Positions 41,557 through 54,032 of a stretch of DNA of 64,000 nt are shown one piece after another (the stretch's first letter is position 1; each line of letters opens with the position of its first letter). Origin of the DNA: Trichaptum fuscoviolaceum. Its lineage: Eukaryota; Basidiomycota; Agaricomycetes; Hymenochaetales; Trichaptaceae. The stretch covers positions 4,303,671 to 4,367,670 of the forward strand of contig CAJSYZ010000002.1 of NCBI GenBank assembly GCA_910574455.1, written 5' to 3'. Below the pieces are notes generated by a model. It was not told the DNA's origin, did no database searches, and saw only the letters and a list, made by a program, of their open reading frames with translations. A program made the translations under genes and the position numbers.

Positions 41557-41764
41557 AATTACTTGTGGAAATGAAGTAATTCTGGAACCTCTTACGCACT
41601 TACACGCTTGAGTACTGCAAACCGACAGACAAAAAAGTCTGCTTATATGATTAAATGATGAATTACTTATGGAATGAACTACTTGAACCCCTTACAAACT
41701 TATACACTTGAGCACTGCAATTCGAATGCCAGAAAAAAACTTCTGATATGCTTGAATGCTGAAG
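41557..41764. repeat. Two imperfect tandem copies of a ~104-bp unit
   Basis: Units start AATTACTTGTGGAA (41557) and AATTACTTATGGAA (41661). Both continue with CTTAC...CACTTGAG(C/T)ACTGCAA and end near ...TGA. The following 41765-41900 repeats CACTGATTT and CTGAAATCAGTAAATCAG words. No gene is seen between 41335 and 42152. Confidence 0.6.
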
Positions 41765-42152
41765 ACTGAATGCCTGAAGCACTGATTTAAGTCGACGGCA
41801 CTGATTTCAGCAGGCCCCTTCCTGAATAATGAAACCACATGCCTGAAATCAGTAAATCAGTAGAATTTCACTTCCCAGGGCTTCAGTAAATTTCAGACCG
41901 TTTAAGTAACCTTAAGTGAAAAAGAAGATTCCCTGATGAAGTTAGACGCGCATTCTTCAAGACGTTCAATCTGCGTCTTCCCTGCATCTTCACTTCCGAC
42001 CTTGGGCTCGACAAGTTCGTTACGAAGTAACGGGGAGAAGTCGTCGTACAGAAAATAGGCAGGTTCAAGGAGTGACGGGCGAAAGGAACTCGAGGTCGTC
42101 GTCGTTTTCCAGAGATTGCACGCGTCACTGGTAGACCATTTGCACGTTCACG

Positions 42153-43500
42153 ATGGCAATACTGACCTCGCCCTTGCAAATCATCTCCTCTACTCCGATC
42201 GTGACAAAGTCTCTCACAGCAGCAACAATCGGCTTTTCTTGTCTCTACCTTCTTATAGAATGGCGCAGTGACGCTCCGTTTTCAACGCCGTACTTGACGC
42301 TTATCCCTGGTGCAAGCCTCTTTTATCCATGGACTTTTGTAACGGCAGGCCTAGTAGAAACGACAATCGTTGAGGTGAGCCCTGCGTAACTCCTCACTTA
42401 ACAAAACATAACTGTCATTTAGCTTATTTTCACGCTACTTTTCGTCCCTGCTTCACTTCGATATTTGGAGCGTTTATGGGGGTCTGTCGAGACGCTCAAA
42501 TTTATTCTCGTCGTGACTGCGATCTCGAACTTCATATCATTCATTGTGAACTGGTTAGAATTCGTGCTCTTCAGAGCAGATTTTCTTCTGTAAGCATTCA
42601 AGTACTCAGTTTTAGTTCAACATCCTTACCCAGTACCAAAGATATGGAATGGAATATCACGGGCAAATGGCACTACAAACGGGTATCCTTGTTGCGTTTA
42701 CGCAATTAATTCCCGAACACCAAGTTCAAGTGTTCGGTGTATTGAAGGTTAGGGTAAAGGTACGATTGGCGCTCGTTGCATGTTGTTTTCAAGCTGATCA
42801 GAATTGCATTAAGCGTTTGCCCATGGCCTACGTGACGCTCTCAACAGCAATGGTGTTTTTGGGTTTCCAGTCTCCTTGGATCATCATCCAATTTGGCTGG
42901 CTAGTTGCTTGGGTCTACTTACGCTTCTATAAGAAGAACAAAGCTGATGGGGTGATGGGAGACTCGTATGGAGACCGAAGCGAGACTTTTGCTTTCGTCT
43001 ACTGGTTCCCTCCTTTTATTCAGTACGTACATCTTTACTTTCTGAATCGTTGAATGCTCAATCGCGCAAATTTCTAGTACACCTATAACAATTCTTAGCA
43101 ACTTTGCCCATTCGCTTGCTACTCGCTTCCATATCATCCCTGGCGCTAGCTCTGATATTGAATCTGGTGGCTATTCACAGCTCCCGGGCGGACCACGAGC
43201 GGAGGCGGAAAGGCGACGGTGAGACATGTGTTTATTGTTTGAGAGCCTTCTCTAATGTCGACTATGCTCAGGGCCTTGGCGTTGAAAGCGCTGGATCAAC
43301 GTATTGCGTCTTCTGCTGCTCCTCCTATGGAACTGGGCGCGAGCGCTCCCTCTGCCGAAACAGCTTCTCCTGGGTCCGAAGGCTCGTCTGACGCTAGAAA
43401 AGTGCACACAGAACGAAGAAAGAGCGTCGGTGAGGTTGATATTGGCGTTGCTGGTTCTGATTCGAGAAGCAAGAGCAAGCAAAAAAGCGACAGTCAATGA
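42153..43500 (+). CDS. TMEM115-like Golgi membrane protein (DUF1751, rhomboid-like)
   Basis: This gene encodes a multi-pass membrane protein of the TMEM115 family, known in animals as a Golgi protein linked to retrograde transport. Exons include 42153-42374, 42423-42589, 42642-42759, then about 42815-43019 and two small ones to 43500. The conserved blocks are TPYLTLIPGASLFYPWTF, VPASLRYLERLWGS, YGMEYHGQMALQTGILVAF, QLIPEHQVQVFG, LPMAYVTLSTAMVF and FGWLVAWVYLRFYKKN. The last two exons join so that a cytosolic tail reads HNFAHSLATRF, GGYSQLPGG, AEAERRRALALKALDQR. Six or so hydrophobic segments are visible. Introns are 45-60 nt. It appears intact. Confidence 0.88.
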
Positions 43501-44387
43501 ACTAATGCGCACGAGTGTCGGACGACTTTCCCTTCTTCACTTTTACAGGTATATTACAATAAGCTCGCATATGATATTTTAGCTATCCTCAGATCTATAC
43601 AAATGTTGTCGTATAAGACTATCCATCTGCATGAAAGAGATTCACAGGCCACTTTGCCTACTGTCAGAAAAGGCAAGCCATACTCGATTTGGTCACGCTC
43701 GTCATACCAGGCTCACAGCTCGACTTTATAGGATTCTTTTTTCACTTTCTTTAATGCGTGTTTAAGACGAAGACGGGCCTTGTTATCTGAATGAACCTCC
43801 GAATTGAAGACTTCATCGCCGCCTGGACTTTGGTGTAAACTCTTGTCTTGAAACCAGCCTAGTCCAGTCTTTGTAACCCTACCGTGGATAACTTGAAGGC
43901 GTACGCTGCCAGGACTCCCATGAACTGTCAATGGTGTTGTGCCTGCCGGGTACGACCGGCCACTCTGTATCTGAAAACTGGCACCTTACATTCACTCCAG
44001 TTGAAGCCACTCTCATTGATCGTTTAGATCTATAAACGTAGAGGAAGCGGCGTCTGATCAGGACTTCTTCATTATAAGTGCCTGTCTTTGCAGCCTGGCA
44101 GAACAGGACTAAGGCTGCTCGTCCATTAATACAAGCTCTTTAAACTGATTCAACACCTGACACCGCAAGAGCGTACTTTCTCCGCCATTCAGAAATACAG
44201 TACCCATACGACACGCTTATAACCTTCTGTCAAAATCCTGTTCCTGATCGCTCAGGCCCAGAAAATGTCGCATATCATTCTCACGGAAGCAAATCACTCG
44301 CTGCAGGAGGTATAAAGGATGACTTTCCCCGCTGTGCTGTCCTCTCCCTGGCCTCCATTTTCGCTTTTGGTCTGACAGTGCGAGATT
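43501..44387. other. Intergenic region with a TATA box
   Basis: No gene is recognised. A TATAAA (44311-44316) lies 72 bases before the start codon of the secreted protein gene, with pyrimidine-rich sequence in between, a typical fungal core promoter layout. Confidence 0.5.
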
Positions 44388-45164
44388 ATGTTAGTCTCTG
44401 TGTTCGTCACGATTTTCGCCGTCATCTCTCCCTTAGTGGGCGCCATACCTTCTTCGTTCCTAGAAAAAAAGGCGAACATAACCACGTCAACTCTTGTTAA
44501 CCTACGCGTGGAGGGCCTGCACAGGACAATCTTCGAAGGACCTATCCTTACTCGTGGTCATGTCGTTTCGACGCCGTCCGGCGGCTCGCATGAATGCAAT
44601 GGGCTGAACCTCAACGCAAACCCAAAGCCGGATGGAACATGCACAACTGCGTTAGACGATGCAGCCCATTTGGATCATTTCTCATTCGACGGGTATGCTC
44701 CGATGTGTCTTAAGATATGTAGTCGACCACTGATGATTCATTAACTCTCCTTTAGCACATTCGACGATGAATTTGACGATTTCTTCATCACAAGCATCGG
44801 AGGGGACACTGAGACCGACAGTCAATTCTGGGGCCTCTTGCTCGATTTCCAGTTCACTCCGGTTGGTGGATGCCAGCAAGAGGTGAAGTTTGGTAACGAG
44901 GTGTTATGGGCCTTCGATGCCTTCAATGCCAACGCTTTCCTTAAACTCACCGGACCGATAACGACAAGAGTGAATAAAGACGTCGTCTTGACTGTGACAG
45001 ATGGCTCGTCAGGATCTCCCATAGAAGGGGCGGCTGTAGATGGAAAGGTCACAGATGTGAACGGGCATGTTACACTCACATTTACATCACCAGGTGTAAA
45101 AACGCTAAAAGCAGAGAAGGAGTCTGCTATACGTTCTAATGGGCTTGTGGTTTTGGTCGTTTAG
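44388..45164 (+). CDS. Small secreted protein, DUF4430-like
   Basis: Two exons (44388 to about 44692 and about 44749-45164) are joined by an intron with donor GTATGC and acceptor TTTAG. The product begins with a signal peptide (MLVSVFVTIFAVISPLVGAI, cleavage likely after it), followed by LVNLRVEGLHRTIFEGP and TRGHVVSTPSGGSHECNG. After the intron come GTFDDEFDDFFITSIGG, FWGLLLDFQFTPVGGCQQEV and a C-terminal Ig-like fold with VTDVNGHVTLTFTSPG. The layout resembles secreted fungal proteins with a transcobalamin-like DUF4430 domain; this is by pattern, not by search. It would be extracellular. There are four Cys in the mature chain. Confidence 0.75.
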
Positions 45165-45546
45165 CAGCGGCTAGAATGTCTGTATGGATTGTGTCTGTCG
45201 TCCGTCTTATGTGTGTCATTGCGCAGGATTGCTCACTTTGTTGCAATGCGTTTGCCCAAATAATTGTCGTATGCGGAGTAAGTGTTGGTCGTCGAAACCA
45301 ATGGATGAAGCACACTGGTAATAAGATTAATTGTGTCGGATTGCAAGGACAAGCTCAGAACATACATGCTAAATCATTTGTATTGTACAGTATATAATTT
45401 TATATCTGGTTACTTTGGAAGAGTAGATTTCGGAGATTCTGTCGAGCTCGGACCGTAGCATTCCTAATACTGTATCAGCAAACATTTAGACCATGGTGAA
45501 GAAACTTGACCTACTCGTCTCTCTACCTTTCTTCATCCAGGACCAG

Positions 45547-45785
45547 TCAATAGCACGTTTCGTAGCCTTTCTCTGCACATTTCGTGCAAATTCCTGAGAG
45601 TTGCGCCTCTTTATCACACTAACGAACTCATCAGCATAAGCCTATAACTAGGATTAATCACTCACCTTGATCTTTCTCCTGGCGCACTCTGCACACGCTT
45701 TGTTGCGCTTTGGAACACCTTTCGTTGCCGTGAGACTCGTCTGATCATAGTTCTTGAAGATGTTCGAGGTGTTTTTTGATGACAT
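45547..45785 (-). CDS. Stand-alone Zn2Cys6 mini-protein (63 residues)
   Basis: Exon 1 (45785-45666) encodes 40 residues ending KRNKACAECARRKIK at a GTGAGT donor. A 47-nt intron ends TTAG at 45619. Exon 2 (45618-45547) begins CDKEAQLSGI and ends with CTKCAEKGYETCY and TGA. Spliced, the six cysteines fit C-x2-C-x6-C-x9-C-x2-C-x7-C, the binuclear zinc cluster of fungal regulators, with the intron exactly before the third Cys as in many such genes. Nothing follows the zinc cluster: there is no linker, dimerisation or middle-homology domain. A minus-strand TATAAAA (45866-45860) lies about 75 bases upstream of the ATG. It could bind DNA as a monomer, act as a competitor, or be a truncated relic. 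Confidence 0.65.
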
Positions 45786-45859
45786 GTTAATAGAGATGCT
45801 GCTGCTTTAGCTACTTTGCTGTGAGAGATGAGTGAAAACAACCTGCGAGAAAGCAAGTC

Positions 45860-45866
45860 TTTTATA
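45860..45866 (-). promoter_or_regulatory. TATA box of the Zn2Cys6 mini-gene
   Basis: TATAAAA on the minus strand, about 75 bases upstream of the start codon at 45785. Confidence 0.45.
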
Positions 45867-48476
45867 CATTTGTTGAGGCTTGTCCACTGCAAGAGGAAGA
45901 AGTTGGTCTACGCAGTTTTAGCAATCGTGGTGCGTATGGAAGAAGATTTCGATGGCCTGTAATGGCATTCTCTATGATAAGAGCATTCGGCGTTCATGTA
46001 AGAGTCATTGGCGGCTTCGTTGTGGATTGTACGCTCAGGCGAGTACATCCTCTTGGCGCTTATAATGCACAAGCCTATATACGAGATTGTCGAAGATTTC
46101 GCATTCGGAGGCCATGTATCGCCGATTCCAAGAAAGTATGAGCGCGAATGGAGGTGTCTGAAAGAATTGTCTTTAAAGAGGTAGTAGTCGTAGTAGGTTA
46201 ACAGACTACTTTTAGTCCACAAAGCCCATCGCATTCCGTCGCCAGTGAGACTAAATTAGCGGTTATATTCAGGATGGTGTCCGGGAGTTGCTTTGGAATC
46301 GGAGTATCTAACCATCGTTGTTTCTGTGTCTTGTAGTAAGGCGAAATGTTGCGTTTAGTGAGCCTGAGAGTTCATAACCTCCAGCTAGTTAAGCCAAAGG
46401 TTGCTCATCCAATATACGAGATATTGATGACAAGATCAAATAGATATTGTCTTTGAGAGGAAATGCGCAATGAGCCCGTGACGATGATTCAGTTCACAGT
46501 GCCTGTTGTGGTTGAAGGTCAACCAGTTCATGTCACGGCAGCCGATGATGATCGCTGATCTCGGAGGCTGCCGCCGGCGGTACTCAGGCTATCACACGGC
46601 ACTGGCATTACGCTTCAAGTTGAACTTTAATCATTGACCACTGGCACTGAATTCTCACGTTCATCATATTTAAGAAGATTCAACTAATCACAACTTGAAA
46701 GATAGCCAATTCCCTCTTTGTCTATGAAGTCCATTCAACATGATGGTAGCACTCTGCGTACATCCAGAACTAGCCTACGATATGCCTCAGAGCTATTAAA
46801 CTTCACAACATGATATATTTGCCACTGTGCTTATCATGCATATTAATCGGTAAATTGAGTTTTACCGTCCTCTAAGTGGATCGTATGGAGAGAGTACAGT
46901 GTTATAACTAGGGATGCTGTTCAATGTTCAGAGCCACATTGATTCAAGCAAGTGCGGACCCTTACGATTATCGACTTAGAACTTGCAATCCGTAACCCCT
47001 TTCTTCACGCAACCACTGCAGGTCCCTGCACCCCCATCACTGCTTTCTTTATTGCACTAAAGCGAAAGAAAATTAGCAAAAAAAATAGAGAAAATGAGGC
47101 ATCATCAAAATTTCTTTACCTTGATTTTACGCCTAGAGCATTCTGTGCAAGCCCTAGCCCGTCTAGGCTGGCCGCCGGTCGATCCGAGAGACTCTTGGGT
47201 GTGCACGCGAAAAGAGTTCTGATTACTAGGCTTTTGTTTTCCGGGTACTCCTGGCATAACTATGTAGCTAGCTTTTGTTTTCCTAGAGGAGCTCTTGAGA
47301 GGGAGAGTGCGAGGTTGAAGTTGCGATTATGTTCCTATCCCACTTTTCATGGCTGAATTTATGTATCCAGTTGCATATCGGGGCTTACGAAGACTGGAAA
47401 GAGACGAATGCGCAGCATCAACATGAAGCAACATGACCCGCACGCGGCGGGTCAAGTCAATAGCGAGGAGGTGATAGAAGTACGAAACAGGCTGCTGCCT
47501 TAACTTCGAGGTTCCATGTCCATTGGGTATGCCCGCAGTTGATCTCCCAGGACGGCAAGAGCCTGGTTATAGAATCGATGGCAAATTACAGACATGACTT
47601 GGGCAAAGCTAGAGGTGATCCATCTTAGAGATCGCCGACGTTGACCTTCACGGTCTGGTCGTTGACGCCAGTTAGCGCTGCGCATGAGCTCCACTATTTG
47701 AGAACGAAAAAGAGTGATCGGCTTGTGCTGATGGTTGTGTAAATAAACCAGTAAGCTGTAGATAGCGCGAGAGGTACTAGCCGATATACATATGTATACC
47801 GTACAGCCGACAAAAGCTTAGTAACTGGCATTCCGAATCTATTATAGGGTAAAGCTTGATACAGGCGTCCGGCCCTACCGGTAGAGCGATAGGTTTGTAT
47901 GGGCGTAGGATTAAAAACCCTTGACATGAGACTGTACGACAGCCCGAGAAGAGACGAATGCAATTCGGAAGAGCCAATCGGTCGATATTTCCGCATTTTC
48001 GGTAGTCCCAAGCCAAGATAAGATCAGTCCAAGCAATGCCTTTGAAAGTGCCTTATGACTGTTTGAGGATGTTAGGTGATGTCGAGGGCGGTTCGGCGAA
48101 CCTGAAGACGTGATGGGAGCTCCTGAAGGTGAAGCATGCGCAGGACTCATTGAAGTTCTACGCTTGTGGGACTCAAATGTTCAAGTTCCCACGCAAAGCC
48201 CGTCACGAGAGCTCACCATTGACACTGGCACACTGAGTGGAATCATACACTGGTGACTGGTAGCTTCAAGTTGGACCTATTCGTTCATTCCTCAAGTTGA
48301 CTCTATCGACTCTCGACGTATTCTACAAGTTGCTCGCATCCTGAGCTATAGTGCCTTGCTCGTTAGCAGCTCGTCCGACTCACGGGCTCTTCGTTGGACA
48401 ACGACGACACTCCTGACATGCTCCCTAACTGAAAATCAGACTCGTACACCGAAGACCCCGTTTCCTGACAGTAAAC
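45867..48476. other. Long intergenic region without a recognised gene
   Basis: Open stretches here (for example minus 46234-45908, plus 46952-47356, minus 48011-47694) show no domain or exon chain. Short islands of the palindromic words recur at 46560-46650 (GCACTGGCATT, TTCAAGTTGAACTT, CCACTGGCACTG) and 48210-48300. 47860-47905 holds imperfect inverted CGGT/ACCG words. Confidence 0.4.
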
Positions 48477-51400
48477 ATGGCGAAAGGACAGCAAGAGGCT
48501 GTGAGGCCCTCTCGGACTAATTCTCATAACGTGAATGGCGAAGCTGGGGCTGGACTTCGAATACCATCTACTTTAGCTGTCAACGGCAAGAAAAACGAAC
48601 TCCACTCTATGGACCCGGACGAAATATTCTCAAAATACACCGTTCATGAGGTTAAGACAGTCCTGAACAAGTTAAGGTAATGTTCGCCGATAGTGTCTCT
48701 ACCTCCTCTCTAACTGAATAACAGATTAGATGTAGACGCCAAACAAGAGGAGCTTCGGCTGATGGTTGGGTATGCACGCCTAAAGTCAACCTGTGATGAA
48801 TTTCTAACCCTCTCATTGAACAGGGAACGATATCGTGACCTTCTTCAGGCTTCCACCTCAATCATTGCAATGGCGGACTCGTCTGCGCATGTTGTTTCTT
48901 TAATTTCAGAGGTGAAGCGAGTAGTAGGGACGGACTATCATTTAGTGGCCAATGCTGCTAATGCCAGACAGAGCGGGAAAGGTAAGGACACATTCGTCAA
49001 TGAATTTGCATTCACGGTGCTGAAATAAAGCTAGACGTGCAATTGCAGGTACTGCAGTCGCTAGCAGCTCACCTTAAATTGTTACTCGATGCTTCGGAAC
49101 ACCTCTGGCGTCTGTTAGAGAGAAAGAAGTACTTCCAAGCAGCGTGGTTATTCTTACTGTCGCGTGTAGTGTACCGTTCAGTCCTCGGCGAAGGATCAGA
49201 AGATTTGCTGCTGCGTTGGGAAAGCTATGGTATCAATGTCAAGGTTCGTGCCCGTATGTAGTATATCATACAATTTATTGAATTGTTTGTCCTCAGGAGC
49301 AATTTCCAATCGCCCAGCGCCAATGGGAGAATCTTGCACCATTTCGGACGCAGATTTCTCATAAAGCTACGTTATCCCTGCGGGAGTTGACTATGAATTC
49401 GTATGTATGTCATCTATCCTTCCGGTCGTCTGAATTAAACAATGCTTATAATATGAACCTTCGAGCAGGAAGTCTGCGATTCGTTGCTGGGCCTACACTT
49501 GCTGGACTCCTTGCCGTTGTCGGACGCGCTTGATGTTCTGCTCAAGCAGCGATCCCGCTCTATGCAGCTTCTCTTTGAATCGATTGAAAGCTCCTGGCAA
49601 CCCTTGCATCCAGGAACATCAGCGGAAAGATCACAGAGGAAGACAACAAAGGAAGTCTGCGACGTGATCCAAACAGTCTTTAATGCTATCACGAATACCG
49701 TTGGAACGGCGCGCGAAGTGTTTCGCGAAGTGTCAGCCGGGAAACCCTCGTTGATCAAGCAGGCACTGGAAGCTTTGCAGACCGAGGGTAAGCCATTGAA
49801 TTATCCATCACTTCCTGTGGAACTCCGTCTCTCCACCCAAACTCTGCTCTCCTCTCTTCCGAATTCAACCCATTTCCTTGCATTGCCGTCGGATATCCGC
49901 TCCTATAGGCCATTCTTAGACATGCGGTCACCCTCGTCAACCATTAGCCAGTCCGTACTTGACGGCAAATTACAGGTCTGGTTCAACAGGGCTACCGATC
50001 AACTGAGAAATAGTGGGTCTTCGTGGTTAGGGCGTTTGGAGACCATCAAAAGCGTATGGGATGTTCAAACCTCAGTACGGGCATGGCTGTCATCGTCGAA
50101 TACCCGTGTTGGGGAAGAAGATCAACATGTCTTGCGTGCACTCATGGGTGATATTTGCATCAAGCGAATGGAAGAAATATGGAAGTCGGCTCTTGAAGTC
50201 ATTTCGGCGACGTTTGAAGACGAATTCCGGAGTTCGTTGGCAGCAGTCGAAGATTTGCAACAAAGCAGCCGGCTAGGTACTTCATTGTCGATCGAATTCG
50301 TCGTTTCTATTCATTCACGGGAATTTCCATAGATATTCGCCCAGCCGACTTCCTCCTGTCGGCTCCGCCAGTCCCGTCCATCACGCATATTCACCTTGGC
50401 GCTTCACATGTCAATACTTCCTTTGATCGGTATAAGCATGCAATCGGTTACCGTTTGGAAGGTACGACTCCACTTCTGGAACAAATTGTGGCATCACTTG
50501 ACGTGGCTACTGCGCGACTAAAAACCGATTCGGAATGTGTTATGACGGATACTAGCTACCGGGAGTGAGTAAGTCTCATTAAATTCGTTATCGCTTAGGC
50601 TCAAGCTTTGTTCGGAAGGCGGCTCGAGGGTCTCTTCGCTTCGTCGTCTGATGCAGTAGCCACCCGGCTGTTATCGATATTGGAGACAGCTCTTCGTGAG
50701 AGCGGCGAGTCTGGTGAGGCTTTATTCTTTCAAGAGCGATGGCTCCTCCAACAAATGGCTGTGTTAGAAAAGCACTCGAGAAGGATAATCTTTGTAGGTC
50801 GTTTAGCCGACAAAGTATCTTGCTCCAATATAGCGAGAAACATGCGATGTTCCTTAAGCTCCCAGTCAGGTATGTCAAAGAACCGTCCTCATGGGCACGT
50901 ACAAGTTCTTACACCTCTATGTCGAAAGAATTTGCGTCGCATGCCCGAGAAGTGTTCACTCTAAGCTTGAAACTTTGGTCTGTTCGAGTGGCCTCTACCG
51001 CAAAGGATAGCTTCTTAAAGGATGCACGGCATAATATGTCCAGTCCAGTTTCAGGTGGGCTGTTTGACTTGCTCTTGTTAGCACAGATATCAATGTTATT
51101 CTTTTGCAGTCGCACCATTTGGACCCTCTTCTGCGCTTGTTGACGCACTACTTTCATTAGTAGATGCCATACAAAGTTTTGGCTTCTTTAGCAACCAAAC
51201 TTTGAGACAAACTGTGGCTTCAACGGTCTTGCAAGATTTCAGTCGCAAAGTTACGAATACCATGGAAAACGAAAAGACAGATGTGGATGCATATGATTAT
51301 TATGATTTATATCTACTCAAGGTCATCAGCGAAGAATGGGGCACAAGGTTGTCGTCTAGCATCGAACTCCTAGATGAAACGCTTGAGCATGTCCGCCAGG

Positions 51401-51718
51401 TATGTTACGTCCGATTATTCATCCAATTTCACATGCCTATTAATTGATTCGTAGCGACTGCCCGAATCTCAGCTCGCTGTGTCACAAAGTGCCCCAACAA
51501 ATGTTTCCAGAGCCCTCACGCACGCTCGGCTTCTCCTGTTACCATTACTACCCACACAAAAGAGAACTTCTGGTATCAAATCGCCTACTTCTCCAGCGAT
51601 TGAGCTCAGCAAGCACCGAGCGGGAAGCACGGCTCTGGAACAGGATGTTCAGCCTATCTTGAACCTCGTAAAGCCAACACCCCGCTTTGGTTCTTTGTGG
51701 GTGGGAACTTCAGCTTGA
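48477..51718 (+). CDS. COG1: Conserved oligomeric Golgi complex subunit 1
   Basis: COG1 is a core subunit of the COG vesicle-tethering complex on Golgi membranes, needed for retrograde traffic and glycosylation. The N-terminal signature is clear: MDPDEIFSKYTVHEVKTVLNKLR, then across a short intron LDVDAKQEELRLMVG, then ERYRDLLQASTSIIAMADSSAHV. Exon 4 joins as DVQLQVLQSLAAHLKLLLDA and continues to HLWRLLERKKYFQAAWLFLLS. Later exons carry EVCDSLLGLHLLDSLPLSDALDVLL, QVWFNRATDQLRNSG and DIRPADFLLSAPPVPSITH. The last exon has ILNLVKPTPRFGSLWVG at the stop. About ten introns of 45-60 nt with GTAAGT or GTATGT-like donors are present. The gene looks intact. A short non-coding leader lies before the ATG. 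Confidence 0.9.
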
Positions 51719-51773
51719 ATTTGACTTCATTATCCGCATTTTGTCTTCCTTTTTCTCCGCTAACACATCCAGT

Positions 51774-53743
51774 TTAATATACAGCATAATTTATTATCTT
51801 TCCCATAACTCGGACATATCTGGCTGAGAATCCAAGCGATTTAAATCCCCTATTTTCCCTCTTGCCAAGCCTACACGATTGTTTCAGTAGGATGCGATAC
51901 TGTTGATTACGGGGAAAACCAACCTCGAAGAACCTTCGGCGGTCAACCACTTTTATGCTTCTGCATCCGGTGAGATTCAGCTTTGACAAACGTTGGCAGG
52001 AATCGATGATAGGAAATAGTCCTTCCGCTATGGACATGAAATCGTCAGCAACCCTTTTTGTGTGATGCTGAATCACTGGGCCTTGCCTGAGATCCGTGTC
52101 TCTGCTACTTCCAGAGTCTCAAGATCCCGACAACTTGATATCCAAGTGGAAGCGTCGTCGTCGATGCCTGTTTTGTTCAAGATTAGTGTTGTTAACCGAG
52201 AGCCTTCCTGTCCGGTATCCGGCAGTAGTCCAGAGAGGTCCTCTGATCGAAAGGAGGGGATTCCTGATAGGTTCAGGACCTGTTATTGGTTTCTGAGTCG
52301 AATTTGACAATAAACTATAAGCGTGTAAAGAGACCCACTCTGCACTTCCTTCCGACATGTCGCACAAAGTAAGCCAATGCACTATCCTGTCTTTTCGTTG
52401 ATCCTAATTTCGCATTCTGTACCAGATTAATGGACTCAATATGAGGACAATCCAAAAGAACATCCGTCAATTGCCGTAGGGCGTCGTCCGTCAAAGTCAT
52501 TGCGGTAGAGTTCATGATAGACGTCGTAGCTCCCGGTCTGACACCTAACGCGCCGATGTTCAATACCTTTAAAGAGGGAAGGCAACTAACTAAATTGACA
52601 AGGTCGGAAGTCGAGATGAACGTTGACGTGAGGGACAACTTTTGCAGGGTAAGAATTGGTTGTTGAAATTGAATGTGTTGGAGTAGAGTAAAAGACAGGT
52701 CCAGGCGTTCAAGTCGAGGGGTGTGGATGAGGATCGGGTGTATGCCGGCGTCTGACATAGTATTATACCTGAGCTTCAAGGATTTTAGGCGGCTGAGAGG
52801 ATGACTATCTTGTTCCTTTCCGAGAGGTGAGATGTTTGACAATAATTTCAACACTGTAGAATCAGACTGAAGACATCTGAAATGTGTTGTCGCTAGCTAG
52901 ATGATGAATGCTCACCAAGTTCTGCACACCGGCAAGCTTCAATGTCTCCAGGCATGAATTTCCTGTTAAAAGGGGACCAAGACATGTAGCTGTGACATTT
53001 GTAAAGTTTAGGATCAAATCTCGCAGTTTAGGACACGATTGACCAGCTGCTTCAACAGTGAGCGGTCCAACCTTCGTGCAATTACTACGAGATTGTATGA
53101 TAAACATAAAAGTTGAAGAAGTACATTTATAGATGTAGTACCTGAGATTCAACGTTTCTAGCAATGGAAGCCGAGTGACCATTGAGGCGAACGCACTGTC
53201 TGAGAACTTGTCAAATCCACGCAACTCTAGAGTGCGTAGGTTTCGACCCATAACACGCGAAATTGCTCCTAAGGTTTCCTTGTTGATGGGAAGCTCTTCA
53301 CTAAGTTGAAGTGAGTTCCCCCGCATGAAGTACTACTAGTACACCAGACATTAGCAAATGGACGTCCTTGAGTAACCTCACTTGCGCACAGTTGTGATGA
53401 CCGCATGACTGAGTAGCTTTGGATACGTTGTCTTCAAGGCAGTAAATAGCCTCATGGTGACTGAATCGGGTAGATTTCGAATCCATTCAACCGAAGATTC
53501 CTTGTTATCCTCATCGAAAAGCCTCAATGCATTCTCTGCGAATACTCTTATACATATATTAGATAGAGAAGGCGGACTGGAAGGCTTGATGGACCGGACT
53601 GAGAACGCAGACGAGGAAGGGTTATTCTCGGATGTTAGTTGACGGTTTGGGCTATCGTCGGCAGAGGCTGCGCCGAAGGAATGGGAGCCAGCATGTCGTT
53701 TGCTTTGCTGAGCAGAAGTTGCGACACGCCGACGCTTTGGCAT
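51774..53743 (-). CDS. Leucine-rich-repeat (RNI-like) protein, RAD7/F-box-like
   Basis: The likely start is MPKRRRVATSAQQ, with a basic, Ser-rich N-terminus and then LSNICIRVFAENALRLFDED. This opening resembles the region ahead of the repeats in RAD7-like proteins. Cysteine/leucine-type repeats then run over exons 53326-52862, 52854-52332 and 52305-52100: LRTLELRGFDKFSDSAFASM, LPLLETLNLR, CPKLRDLILNFTNVTATCLG, LKSLKLRYNTMSDAG and LPSLKVLNIGALG. The final stretch (KLNLTGCRSIKVVDRRRFFEV) lies past an unclear joint near 52095 where only a GC donor is available, so the 3' end is uncertain. It lies tail to tail with COG1. Such proteins act as ubiquitin-ligase or repair adaptors; which one applies here is not shown. 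Confidence 0.65.
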
Positions 53744-54032
53744 GAAGGTCACAGAGAGAAGATAAGATGGCAAGCCTCACCTCCGACCGTGACGAGTCAG
53801 GCTGTAGTATGAGCAAGCCGACCAGGCACACAATGATGACGTCATCAGCATCTCAGGCTCAGGGCTCACTGGCAGGCCGTGCTCGAATGTATAAAGAAAA
53901 ACATAACCATATTATCCCGGAGAAAACTAGATTTTACAATTTACTGAAGACGACCTTAGTTTTAAAACTAACAAGCCATCAAATCTTCAGGAGAAGTTGG
54001 CATCGCGACTCTTTCCCTCGAGAACGCTTAAC

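Noticed and set aside
9960..41900. Terminal inverted repeats of a composite transposon
   Set aside because: I compared the sequences near both edges of the block by eye and found no matching inverted ends, so no boundaries are claimed.
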